7,454 nucleotides of DNA from an uncultured Phenylobacterium sp. (GTDB taxonomy: Bacteria; Pseudomonadota; Alphaproteobacteria; Caulobacterales; Caulobacteraceae). The translations under genes and the position numbers were made by a program. The notes beneath the pieces were generated by a model. The model did no database searches, was not told the origin of the DNA, and saw only the letters and a program-made list of their open reading frames with translations. Numbering within the stretch: position 1 is the first letter of the stretch; each line of letters opens with the position of its first letter. The stretch is taken from positions 1 to 7,454 of the forward strand of contig CAMFHW010000199.1 of the NCBI GenBank assembly GCA_945952175.1, in the 5' to 3' direction. Shown in pieces: positions 1 to 7,454 of the stretch.

Positions 1-1389
1 GCGCCGGGTCCCGCCGCCGGCTCGAAGCCCGGCGCGCCCGTGGCCGGCCCCAAGCCGACCATGGCCTTCGAACAGCTGCGCGCCGCCCAGGGGCCGACCC
101 AGGTGGTGCGCGAGCAGTCGGACTACTACCACGCCACCAAGACCACGATCTTCAACGCCCTGATCAACACCATCGACCTGGCGCAGCTCGCCCAGCTCGA
201 CACCAAGCAGGCCGGGGAAGAGATTCGCGACATCGTCGCCGAGCTGGTGGCGATCAAGAACGTCTCGATGTCGGTGTCCGAGCAGGACCACCTGGTCCAG
301 GACATCATCAACGACGTGCTGGGCTACGGCCCGCTCGAGCCCCTGCTGGCGCGCGACGACATCGCCGACGTGATGGTCAACGGCGCGGCGCGGGTGTTCA
401 TCGAAGTCGGCGGCAAGGTCCAGCTGACCAATGTGCGCTTCCGCGACAACGGCCAGCTGATGAACATCTGCCAGCGGATCGTCAGCCAGGTCGGCCGCCG
501 GGTCGACGAGAGCTCGCCGATCTGCGACGCGCGCCTGCCCGACGGCTCCCGCGTGAACGTGATCGCCCCGCCCCTGGCGCTGGACGGCCCAACGCTCACC
601 ATCCGGAAGTTCAAGAAAGACAAGCTGACCATGAAGAACCTGGTGGACTTCGCGTCCATCAGCCCCGAGGGGGCGCGGGTTCTGGGGGTCATCGGCGCCT
701 GCCGCTGCAACCTGATCATCTCCGGCGGTACGGGCTCGGGCAAGACGACCCTGCTCAACACGCTCACCGCGTTCATCGACCCGACCGAACGGGTGATCAC
801 CTGCGAGGACGCGGCGGAACTGCAGCTGCAGCAGCCGCACGTGGTGCGTCTGGAGACCCGGCCGCCGAACCTGGAAGGCCAGGGCCAGATCACCATGCGC
901 GACCTGGTCAAGAACTGTCTGCGGATGCGTCCCGAGCGGATCATCGTCGGCGAAGTCCGCGGCCCGGAGGCGTTCGACCTCCTCCAGGCCATGAACACCG
1001 GCCACGACGGCTCGATGGGCACCCTGCACGCCAACAGTCCGCGCGAAGCCATCAGCCGGATGGAATCGATGATCACCATGGGCGGCTACGGCCTGCCCTC
1101 GCGCACCATCCGCGAGATGATCGTCGGCTCCGTCGACGTGATCGTCCAGGCCGCGCGCCTGCGCGACGGCTCGCGCCGCATCACCCACATCACCGAGGTG
1201 GTGGGCCTGGAAGGCGACGTGATCATCACCCAGGACCTGTTCGTCTACGAGATCACCGGCGAGGACGCCGAGGGCGCCGTCGTCGGCCGCCATCGCTCGA
1301 CCGGCATCGCCCGGCCGCGCTTCTGGGACCGCGCCCGCTATTACGGCCTGGAGCGCGAACTGGCCGAAGCCCTGGACGCGGCGGAGTAG
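1..1389 (+). CDS. cpaF: Tad/Flp pilus secretion ATPase CpaF (TadA), 5'-partial
   Basis: This is the cytoplasmic hexameric ATPase (T2SE/VirB11 family) that powers Flp/Tad pilus assembly at the inner membrane. Seen directly: the frame is open from base 1. A GTG at 40 and an ATG at 61 are possible starts, but the upstream codons encode an Ala/Pro/Gly-rich stretch typical of CpaF N-termini, so the true start probably lies before the window. The Walker A motif GGTGSGKTT is at 724-750, the Asp-box region (RVITCEDAAELQL) is around 790-828, the Walker B-type segment IIVGE is at 940-954, and the His-box region (GHDGSMGTLHAN) is at 1000-1035. The C-terminal half is the ATPase core. The N-terminal half contains the conserved LGYGPLEPLL and ADVMVNG segments seen in this family. 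The gene is followed after 4 bases by tadB, whose ribosome binding site overlaps its last codons, so the two are cotranscribed. No inactivating change is visible. Distinguishing CpaF from other TadA-type ATPases rests on its neighbours. Confidence 0.96.
   Translation, partial: APGPAAGSKPGAPVAGPKPTMAFEQLRAAQGPTQVVREQSDYYHATKTTIFNALINTIDLAQLAQLDTKQAGEEIRDIVAELVAIKNVSMSVSEQDHLVQDIINDVLGYGPLEPLLARDDIADVMVNGAARVFIEVGGKVQLTNVRFRDNGQLMNICQRIVSQVGRRVDESSPICDARLPDGSRVNVIAPPLALDGPTLTIRKFKKDKLTMKNLVDFASISPEGARVLGVIGACRCNLIISGGTGSGKTTLLNTLTAFIDPTERVITCEDAAELQLQQPHVVRLETRPPNLEGQGQITMRDLVKNCLRMRPERIIVGEVRGPEAFDLLQAMNTGHDGSMGTLHANSPREAISRMESMITMGGYGLPSRTIREMIVGSVDVIVQAARLRDGSRRITHITEVVGLEGDVIITQDLFVYEITGEDAEGAVVGRHRSTGIARPRFWDRARYYGLERELAEALDAAE
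1383..1386 (+). promoter_or_regulatory. Ribosome binding site of tadB, inside the end of cpaF
   Basis: GGAG lies 7 bases before the GTG at 1394 and just ahead of the cpaF TAG stop (1387-1389). This placement supports the GTG as the tadB start and suggests that ribosomes finishing cpaF reinitiate on tadB. Confidence 0.6.
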
Positions 1390-1393
1390 CCGC

Positions 1394-2380
1394 GTGAGCG
1401 CGACCCTGATCACCCTGATCGCCGCCGTGCTCGGCTTCATCGCCGTGGCGGGCCTGGGCCTGGCGGTGACCGGCGGCGACGGCGGCTCGGCCCGCACCGT
1501 CAAGCGCGCCCAGACCATCGTCGGCCGCGAATCCCGTGAGACCAAGAGCCGCAAGGCCGCGGCCAACAGCCAGGACACCCGCCGCCGCCAGATCCTCAAG
1601 ACCCTGCGCGAGCAGGATCGCCAGGCCAAGAAGGCGACGCTCAGCCTCTCGGCCAAGATGCTGCAGGCCGGTCTGGCCGACGACCTGCGCGCCTTCTGGA
1701 TCGCCAGCGCCATCACGGGCGTGGTGGCTTTCGGCATCGCGATCATGTTGCGCCAGGCGCCTTTGATCGCCCTGGGTGTGGGCTTCGCCGCGGGCTTCGG
1801 CCTGCCGCGCTGGGTGCTGGGCTTCCTGGGCAAGCGGCGGACCAAGAAATTCACCGAGGCCTTCCCCGACGCCATGGACATCGTGGTGCGCGGCATCAAG
1901 TCCGGCATGCCGGTCAATGACAGCCTGCGGATCATCGGCCAGGAGGCCACCGAGCCGCTGGCGGGCGAATTCAAGCGCCTGGTCGAGGCGCTGGGCATGG
2001 GCGCCGGCATGGATCAGGCCCTGGACAAGATGTACGAGCGGATGCCGACCTCGGAGGTCCGCTTCTTCGCCATCGTGCTGGCCATCCAGTCCAAGACCGG
2101 GGGCAACCTCGCCGAGGCCCTGGGCAACCTGTCGACCGTGATCCGGGCGCGCAAGCTGATGCGCGAGAAGATCAAGGCCCTGTCGGGGGAAGCCGTGGCT
2201 TCGGCCTTCATCATCGGCTCGCTCCCCCCCGGCGTGGTCGCCCTGATCAGCTTCACGAGCCCGGCCTATATGGCGCCGATGTTCACCGACCCGCGCGGCC
2301 ACATCATGCTGATGGTCGGCGCGGCGATGATGGCGTTCGGCATCTTCGTGATGCGCAAGATGATCAACTTCAAGATCTAG
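1394..2380 (+). CDS. tadB: Tad pilus inner-membrane platform protein TadB (CpaG)
   Basis: This is a type II secretion F (T2SSF/GspF-like) membrane protein. With TadC it forms the inner-membrane platform on which CpaF acts to assemble the Flp pilus. The 328-residue length is normal for TadB. Seen: an N-terminal hydrophobic helix (about residues 5-25), a charged Arg/Lys-rich cytoplasmic linker (about 36-80), a hydrophobic pair (about 101-145), then the T2SSF domain (about 156-284) beginning with the family signature AFPDAMDIVVRGIKSGMPV and including GGNLAEALGNLS, and two C-terminal hydrophobic segments (about 268-288 and 303-321). The GTG start is chosen because of the upstream GGAG and because it gives the N-terminal membrane helix. 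It sits 4 bases after cpaF and 10 before tadC. It is called TadB rather than TadC by its position directly after cpaF and its longer N-terminal linker. Confidence 0.94.
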   Translation: MSATLITLIAAVLGFIAVAGLGLAVTGGDGGSARTVKRAQTIVGRESRETKSRKAAANSQDTRRRQILKTLREQDRQAKKATLSLSAKMLQAGLADDLRAFWIASAITGVVAFGIAIMLRQAPLIALGVGFAAGFGLPRWVLGFLGKRRTKKFTEAFPDAMDIVVRGIKSGMPVNDSLRIIGQEATEPLAGEFKRLVEALGMGAGMDQALDKMYERMPTSEVRFFAIVLAIQSKTGGNLAEALGNLSTVIRARKLMREKIKALSGEAVASAFIIGSLPPGVVALISFTSPAYMAPMFTDPRGHIMLMVGAAMMAFGIFVMRKMINFKI

Positions 2381-2390
2381 GGCCGGGCCG

Positions 2391-3371
2391 ATGACCCTCG
2401 CGGACGTCTCCAACCCGACCAATGTGATCACGGTGATCGTCGCGGTGGCGTGCTTCGCCACCCTGATGAGCATCATCACCCCGATGTTCAACCGCGCCAG
2501 CCTGGAGACCCGCCTGAAGTCGGTGTCGACCCGGCGCGAGGAGCTGAGGCGAAAGTCCCGCGAGGCCCTGGCCACCAAGAACCAGGGGCAGGGCGGCCTG
2601 CGCCAGACTGACGAAGGCCTCTACAAGAAGGTCGTGGAGCGGCTGCAGCTCTCCCGCCTGCTCGAGGATCCGAAGGTGGTCGAGAAGCTGGCCCAGGCCG
2701 GCTTCCGCGGGCCGCGCCCGGTGACGACCTTCTACTTCTTCCGCTTCGTCCTGCCCTTCGTGTTCGCGGCGGCGACGGCCTTCTACCTGTTCGTGATCAA
2801 CGGCTTCGGCCTGCCGACCATGTCCAAGCTCGCCTTCTCGGTGGGCGGGCTGACGCTCGGCTACTACGCGCCCAACGTCTACATCTCGAACGTCGCGGCC
2901 AAGCGGCGGGAGTCCATCGTCGGCGCCTTCCCCGACACCCTCGACCTGCTGCTGATCTGCGTGGAGAGCGGCATGTCGATCGAGGCGGCGATCCAGAAGG
3001 TGAGCCAGGAGATCGGGGGCGCCTCGATCGAGCTGGCCGAAGAGCTGACCCTGCTCACCGCCGAGCTGTCCTACCTGCCCGAGCGGCGCATGGCCTATGA
3101 GGGCCTGGCCAAGCGGACCAACCATCCCGGCATCAAGTCGGTGACCATGGCCATGATCCAGGCCGAGCGCTACGGCACGCCGCTGGGCGCCGCCCTGCGC
3201 GTGATGGCCAAGGAGAACCGCGAGATGCGGGTGGCCGCGGCCGAGAAGAAGGCCGCCCAGCTGCCGGCCAAGCTGACCGTGCCGATGATCGTGTTCTTCC
3301 TGCCCGTGCTGTTCATCGTCATCCTGGGCCCTGCGATCATCAAGGTTCAGGACATGATGGGCAGCAAGTAG
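2391..3371 (+). CDS. tadC: Tad pilus inner-membrane platform protein TadC (CpaH)
   Basis: This is the second T2SSF-domain platform protein of the Tad pilus machine and a distant paralogue of the preceding TadB, thought to work with it. The 326 residues are normal for the family. Seen: an N-terminal hydrophobic helix (about residues 11-31), a basic cytoplasmic region (about 35-60), hydrophobic segments at about 113-137 and 147-165, and a T2SSF domain (about 179-305) that opens with AFPDTLDLLLICVESGMSI and contains RYGTPLGAALRVMAKENREMR. A strongly hydrophobic C-terminal helix (about 296-318) carries LPVLFIVILGPAII. The ATG at 2391 follows tadB by 10 bases. The upstream sequence is G-rich but has no clear Shine-Dalgarno, so expression probably depends on readthrough and coupling from tadB. 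It is the last gene of the operon here: the next gene converges on it, and no tadD/E/F/G genes follow on this strand. Confidence 0.94.
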   Translation: MTLADVSNPTNVITVIVAVACFATLMSIITPMFNRASLETRLKSVSTRREELRRKSREALATKNQGQGGLRQTDEGLYKKVVERLQLSRLLEDPKVVEKLAQAGFRGPRPVTTFYFFRFVLPFVFAAATAFYLFVINGFGLPTMSKLAFSVGGLTLGYYAPNVYISNVAAKRRESIVGAFPDTLDLLLICVESGMSIEAAIQKVSQEIGGASIELAEELTLLTAELSYLPERRMAYEGLAKRTNHPGIKSVTMAMIQAERYGTPLGAALRVMAKENREMRVAAAEKKAAQLPAKLTVPMIVFFLPVLFIVILGPAIIKVQDMMGSK

Positions 3372-3384
3372 CCGCTGCGCCGGC

Positions 3385-3467
3385 GTTTCTGGGACAGGTT
3401 GAATATCTCATTCACAGCCTGAACCTGGCGCGGGGCGAGCCTGAGATATTCAACCTGTCCCCGAAAC
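3385..3467. repeat. Long inverted repeat (REP/MITE-like palindromic element)
   Basis: Two 26-base arms (3385-3410 and 3442-3467) are reverse complements with a single mismatch (3390 against 3462). The inner 20 bases of each arm (3391-3410 and 3442-3461), starting GGGACAGGTTGAA, are perfectly complementary. The spacer is 31 bases. It carries GCCTGA followed directly by ACCTG (3417-3427), a shortened copy of the right-arm sequence at 3439-3457, which has the same two blocks separated by 8 extra bases. The arms are markedly more AT-rich than the surrounding DNA. The element fills most of the gap between the convergent tadC and TPR genes. GGGACAG/CTGTCCC-ended palindromes of this kind are known as dispersed intergenic repeats in many proteobacteria. 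That this one is dispersed is inferred. It could also act as a stem-loop protecting or ending transcripts from both sides, but there is no T-run after either arm. Confidence 0.8.
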
Positions 3468-3479
3468 CCCCGCCCGGGA

Positions 3480-4352
3480 TCACGGCGTGGCGCGCAGGGC
3501 GTCCCAGGAGCGGCCCGGCGCGCCGGCGGGGCCGGCGGCGGCGCGCAGATAGGCCATGTTGTTGGCCACGGCCTCGGGCGGCAGGTCCTGGCGGGCGATG
3601 CGCTCGGCCTCGTCGAAGCGTCCCTGCAGGCCGACCACCAGGGCCAGGTTCTGGCGCATGGCGATGGTGGCTCCGGGCTTGGAAACCGCCTTGCGCAGCA
3701 GGCTCTCGGCCTGGGCGTTGTCGCCATGGGTCGCGTAGAACAGGGCGAGATTGCAGAGCGCCGCCGGGTTTTCCGGCGCCAGGGCCAGGGCCTGGCGATG
3801 GGCGGCCAGCGCCTCGTCGTCGCGCTCGGCCTGCTCATAGGCGACGCCGAGCAGGGAGGGCGCGCGCCAGTCCTTGGGCGCGAGCTGCTGCGCCTGGCGG
3901 GCGGGGTCGATGGCGTAGAAGCCCTGGCCGCGGCCGATCTGGGCGCGGGCCATCTCCAGCAGGCCTTCGACATTGGTCGGCTGGGCCACCAGCACGCGCT
4001 GGGCGGCCTCGAGCGCCTCTTCGTACTTGCCCATCGCGCGCAGGGCCTGGGAGAGCTTGATGCCAGCTTCCAGGTCATGCCCGTCGACGTCGAGCTCGCG
4101 CGACCAGAAGGCGGCGCGGCCGAGGGGGTCCAGGCGATCGGCCATGGCTCGCTGCTCGGGCGTGGCCTTGCGGGGCGGTTCGGGCGCGGCGGGCGCCGCC
4201 GGCTTCGCGGCCGCGGCGCTGGCCGCCGGCTTGGCCTCCTGCGGCTTGGCCTTGCCGAACAGGCCAGCCTCGGCCGGTCCGGTCAGGACGAGGCCGAGCG
4301 AGAGGCTGAGGGCGGTTGCGGCGAGGGCCGACATGCGACACATGGAATCCAT
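3480..4352 (-). CDS. Exported TPR protein, TadD/CpaI-like pilus accessory factor
   Basis: This is a tetratricopeptide-repeat protein of 290 residues, probably periplasmic. Seen: a signal peptide (hydrophobic about residues 8-24, Ala-x-Ala-type cleavage near PAEA/G at 29-30), a low-complexity Ala/Pro/Lys linker (about 35-65), then about five TPR-like helix pairs (about 92-125, 126-160, 161-195, 196-226 and 231-256). A C-terminal block, DLPPEAVANNMAYLR, resembles the conserved tail of TadD-type proteins next to alphaproteobacterial Tad loci. TadD proteins are usually lipoproteins of the pilus outer-membrane/periplasmic complex, but no lipobox Cys is present here, so cleavage by signal peptidase I and a soluble location are inferred. 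Starts at 4352, 4343 and 4334 are all possible. The upstream ones are preferred because they give the signal peptide a basic residue (Arg6), though none has a strong Shine-Dalgarno. The gene converges on tadC and diverges from the aminopeptidase, so it has its own promoter. The TPR call is firm; the pilus role rests on context. Confidence 0.85.
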   Translation of the reverse strand: MDSMCRMSALAATALSLSLGLVLTGPAEAGLFGKAKPQEAKPAASAAAAKPAAPAAPEPPRKATPEQRAMADRLDPLGRAAFWSRELDVDGHDLEAGIKLSQALRAMGKYEEALEAAQRVLVAQPTNVEGLLEMARAQIGRGQGFYAIDPARQAQQLAPKDWRAPSLLGVAYEQAERDDEALAAHRQALALAPENPAALCNLALFYATHGDNAQAESLLRKAVSKPGATIAMRQNLALVVGLQGRFDEAERIARQDLPPEAVANNMAYLRAAAGPAGAPGRSWDALRATP

Positions 4353-4424
4353 CCGGCTGGCGATGTTCGCTCATCCTCGCCGGGGCGCTTAAAGGAAGCG
4401 TTAAGCATAATTTTTGGAGGCCCC
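4353..4424. promoter_or_regulatory. Divergent intergenic regulatory region
   Basis: These 72 bases separate the divergent TPR and aminopeptidase starts and must hold at least the promoter for each operon or their 5' leaders. Seen: an AT-rich tract (4387-4415) containing TTAA at 4389-4392 and again at 4401-4404 with 8 bases between. GCTTAA/TTAAGC at 4387-4392 and 4401-4406 form a 6-base inverted repeat, and CGCTT/AAGCG (4386-4390, 4396-4400) form a smaller one inside it. A GANTC site (GAATC, 4345-4349) lies just inside the TPR reading frame. The Caulobacter CtrA box is TTAA-N7-TTAA, so the spacing here is one base too long. No confident -35/-10 pair can be assigned. Confidence 0.45.
4416..4420 (+). 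promoter_or_regulatory. Ribosome binding site deciding the aminopeptidase start
   Basis: GGAGG sits 4 bases before the ATG at 4425, directly after a run of five T residues. The spacing is short, but the match is the clearest Shine-Dalgarno in the window. It picks this ATG over the much longer in-frame extension, which is open far upstream and runs antisense through the TPR gene. Confidence 0.75.
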
Positions 4425-5806
<1,382 letters not shown>

Positions 5807-5810
<4 letters not shown>

Positions 5811-6652
5811 ACCCAGACACCCTGCGAGACCCGCGCGTGACCCCGATCCGCCCCGACATCGCCAGCCGCGCCCTCGAGGGCCTGGTCCCGGCTCCCGCCT
5901 ATGTCGATCCCCGCCAGATGCGGGTCAGCGCCGCCGCCGCCGGCATCCACGCCCAGCCCGACCTGGCGTCGGAGCAGCAGGATCAGGTGCTGTTCGGGGA
6001 AGTGTTCGAGGTCTTGCGGGAGGAGGGCGGTTTCGCCTGGGGCCAGGCGCGCCGCGACGGCTATGTCGGCTATGTGCCGCTGTCGGCCCTGGCGGCGGCT
6101 GGACCCGCCGCGAGCCATCGCGTCTCGGCGATCCGCACCTACGCCTTCGCCGAGCCCAGCATCAAGGCCCGGGCCTCCGGTCCCTATTCGCTGAACGCCC
6201 TGGTCGCCGAGGAGGCGCGCGAGGGCCGGTTCGTGAAGGTGGCCGGCGGCGACTGGTTCATCGCTGAGCACCTGGCGCCGATCGGGGTGTTCGAGACCGA
6301 CCCGGTGGCGGTGGCGGAGCGGTTCCTCGGCGCGGCCTACCTCTGGGGCGGCCGCGAGAGCCTGGGCCTCGACTGTTCGGGTCTGGTCCAGCAGGCCCAG
6401 CTCGCCTGCGGTCGGGCCTGCCCGCGCGACACCGACCAGCAGCAGCTGTTGGGCCAGCCCGTCGAGCCGCAGGACCTGGCGCGCGGCGACCTGGTGTTCT
6501 GGCGCGGCCATGTGGCCATCATGCTGGACGATAAACGGATCATCCACGCCAACGCCCACCACATGGCGGTCGCCATCGAACCCTTCGCCGAGGCCGTCGC
6601 GAGGATCGCCGCCGGATCGACCGGCGAGCCGGTGGCCTATCGGCGGCTGTAG
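5807..6652 (+). CDS. SH3-domain NlpC/P60 cysteine peptidase
   Basis: This is a predicted peptidase of the NlpC/P60 (C40) family; characterised members cleave gamma-D-Glu-diaminopimelate or related bonds in cell-wall peptides. The 281 residues comprise a leader (1-55), two bacterial SH3-like domains (about 56-97, with GEVFEVLREEGGFAWGQ and GYVGYVPLSAL, and about 108-160, with DWFIAEHLAPI), and a catalytic domain (about 165-281). The catalytic triad is visible: Cys190 in LGLDCSGLVQ, His235 in RGHVAIML, and His247 in RIIHANAHH. FLGAAYLWGGRES before the Cys is also typical. No signal peptide or lipobox is seen, so it is likely cytoplasmic, like the YkfC-type peptidases that recycle wall peptides rather than cut the sacculus. 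The ATG at 5807 overlaps the aminopeptidase TGA by ATGA and lacks a good Shine-Dalgarno, so reinitiation is likely. The linked aminopeptidase points to sequential peptide degradation. Fold and catalytic residues are firm; substrate is inferred. Confidence 0.93.
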
Positions 6653-6665
6653 GGCGCCAGACGGC

Positions 6666-6673
6666 GGGAAGGA
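6666..6673 (+). promoter_or_regulatory. Ribosome binding site of the HAD phosphatase gene
   Basis: GGGAAGGA lies 10 bases before the ATG at 6684 in the 31-base gap after the NlpC/P60 stop. It supports this start and shows that the HAD gene has its own translation initiation, unlike the coupled gene before it. Confidence 0.5.
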
Positions 6674-6683
6674 CGCGGGACGC

Positions 6684-7340
6684 ATGACATTGCCGTATCG
6701 CCCCAGCGCCGTGATCTTCGACATGGACGGCCTGTTGTTCGATACCGAGGCCCTCTGGCAGGAGGCGCTTCTGTCCGCCGCCGCCGAGGCGGGGCGCGAG
6801 GTCCCGGACGAGGTCTACAACAGCTCCATCGGCGTGCGGCGCTCGCAATGCGGGCCCGTGTTCCGGTCGCATTTCGGCGAGGACTTTCCTTTCGAGGAAT
6901 TCCACGCGAGCTGGAGACGCCATTTCTGGCTGATCGCCGAGAACAAGCTGGCCTTGAAGCCAGGAGCGCCTGAGCTTCTGGACGCCCTGGACCAGCTCAG
7001 TCTGCCGCGCGCGATCGCCACCTCGTCGTCCCGGGCGACCGTCGAACGTCATCTCGGCGCGCACGGCCTGACGCATCGCTTCCACGAGATCGTCTGCCGT
7101 GGCGACTATGAACACGGCAAGCCCGCGCCCGATCCCTTCCTGAAGGCCGCCGAGCGGCTGGGTGTCGAGCCCCGTTCTTGCCTGGCGCTGGAGGATTCCC
7201 ATGTCGGCGTCCGCTCGGCGGCGGCGGCGGGCATGATGACCGTGATGGTTCCCGACCTGCTCGACCCCACGGAGGAGCTTCGCGGCTTGTGCGTCCTCGT
7301 CGCGCGCGACCTGAACCAGGTCCGCGAACTGGTCCTGTAG
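6684..7340 (+). CDS. HAD-superfamily phosphatase, subfamily IA (beta-phosphoglucomutase-like)
   Basis: This is a small cytosolic phosphohydrolase of 218 residues, a normal length for the group. Seen: motif I VIFDMDGLLFDTE, with the nucleophile Asp13 and acid/base Asp15. An alpha-helical cap follows (about 20-90). Motif II is IATSS (Thr113/Ser114), motif III is Lys146 in HGKPAPDPFLKAAERLG, and motif IV is Glu170-Asp171 in CLALEDSHVGVRSAAAAGM. Together these define an active-looking HAD-IA hydrolase that hydrolyses a phosphomonoester through an aspartyl-phosphate. Family members include sugar-phosphate, nucleotide and phosphoglycolate phosphatases as well as beta-phosphoglucomutases; the sequence alone does not choose between them. 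It lies 31 bases after the NlpC/P60 gene on the same strand and is probably the last gene of that operon, since a terminator for the opposite strand and a convergent gene follow. A role linked to the two peptidases is possible but not shown. Confidence 0.92.
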   Translation: MTLPYRPSAVIFDMDGLLFDTEALWQEALLSAAAEAGREVPDEVYNSSIGVRRSQCGPVFRSHFGEDFPFEEFHASWRRHFWLIAENKLALKPGAPELLDALDQLSLPRAIATSSSRATVERHLGAHGLTHRFHEIVCRGDYEHGKPAPDPFLKAAERLGVEPRSCLALEDSHVGVRSAAAAGMMTVMVPDLLDPTEELRGLCVLVARDLNQVRELVL

Positions 7341-7353
7341 GGCGAGGCGCCCC

Positions 7354-7384
7354 CAAACGAAAAACGGCGGCCGAAGCCGCCGTT
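7354..7384 (-). terminator. Rho-independent terminator of the gene ending at 7408
   Basis: Read on the - strand, a perfect 9-base-pair stem (7376-7384 with 7363-7371, AACGGCGGC against GCCGCCGTT) closes a TTCG tetraloop on a C-G pair, the most stable RNA loop type. It is followed by TTTTTCGTTTG (7364-7354). It begins 23 bases after the stop codon of the - strand gene. In the + direction the hairpin is followed by CTCCCAG with no T-run, so it would end the HAD transcript only weakly. Confidence 0.85.
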
Positions 7385-7407
7385 CTCCCAGACGAGATGT
7401 CCGAAAT

Positions 7408-7454
7408 CTACTTCTTGGCCGGGGCCGCAGCCGCAGCCGGAGCCGCCGCCGCGC
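7408..7454 (-). CDS. 3' end of an Ala/Pro-rich protein gene, truncated by the window
   Basis: Reading leftward from the window edge, the frame gives AAAPAAAAPAKK preceded by Ala-Ala, and then TAG (7408-7410), followed by a strong terminator. Only 14 codons are visible. An Ala/Pro-rich tail ending in Lys-Lys is common on C-terminal extensions of alphaproteobacterial ribosomal proteins, nucleoid proteins and periplasmic proteins, so no identity can be given. The stop codon and the well-placed terminator are the evidence that this is a real gene end and not a chance frame. Confidence 0.6.
   Translation of the reverse strand, partial: AAAAPAAAAAPAKK

Noticed and set aside
1253..2578. Long open frame on the - strand antisense to the end of cpaF, tadB and the start of tadC
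   Set aside because: It lies opposite well-identified Tad genes, its product is a low-complexity Arg/His/Gly/Ala-rich sequence with no domain, and high GC content makes long antisense frames common.
3385..3467. The long inverted repeat as a standard rho-independent terminator
   Set aside because: The loop is 31 bases long and neither arm is followed by a T-run, so it does not fit the usual pattern, although it may still affect transcript ends.
4406..4411. CATAAT as a -10 box for the aminopeptidase gene
   Set aside because: A start site 6-8 bases downstream would fall within the GGAGG ribosome binding site, and no -35-like hexamer sits at the right distance.
3726..4424. In-frame N-terminal extension of the aminopeptidase running through the TPR gene
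   Set aside because: It has low-complexity Gly/Arg/Leu composition antisense to a real TPR gene, while ATG 4425 has a GGAGG ribosome binding site and gives the normal family length.

Overview
The window is GC-rich (roughly two thirds or more G+C by eye), densely coding, and reads like a Caulobacteraceae chromosome (Caulobacter or Phenylobacterium type). This rests on the cpaF-tadB-tadC order of an alphaproteobacterial Flp/Tad pilus locus, the sequence character of the proteins and a CcrM-type GANTC site near one start. No rRNA, tRNA or other taxonomic marker is present, so genus is not determined.

Region 1 (1-3371, + strand) is the distal end of a Tad (tight adherence / Flp type IVc pilus) assembly operon. 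It holds the secretion ATPase CpaF/TadA (5' end outside the window), then the two inner-membrane platform proteins TadB (CpaG) and TadC (CpaH). The genes are 4 and 10 bases apart, so they are almost certainly cotranscribed. CpaF should power the TadB/TadC platform that moves pilin into and out of the inner membrane.

Region 2 (3372-4424) begins with a 108-base gap between converging genes. This gap holds a striking inverted repeat: two 26-base arms with one mismatch, around a 31-base spacer that contains a shortened echo of the arm. It looks like a REP/MITE-type palindromic element. Next, on the - strand, is an exported TPR protein of TadD/CpaI type, probably the periplasmic accessory factor of the same pilus. 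A 72-base spacer separates its start from the divergent next operon.

Region 3 (4425-7340, + strand) is a second probable operon: an M17 leucyl aminopeptidase with all metal and catalytic residues, an SH3-SH3-NlpC/P60 cysteine peptidase whose start overlaps the aminopeptidase stop (ATGA), and a HAD-superfamily phosphatase 31 bases downstream. The two peptidases suggest stepwise breakdown of peptidoglycan-derived or other short peptides. The HAD enzyme's substrate cannot be told.

Region 4 (7341-7454) has a strong hairpin with a UUCG loop followed by T residues on the - strand, which terminates an oppositely oriented gene. Only the last 14 codons of that gene (Ala/Pro-rich, ending in Lys-Lys) are in the window.

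Overall this is mostly ordinary core genome. I see no convincing new defence, mobile or RNA system. The items most worth following up are the palindromic element at 3385-3467 and the translationally coupled aminopeptidase/NlpC-P60 pair.
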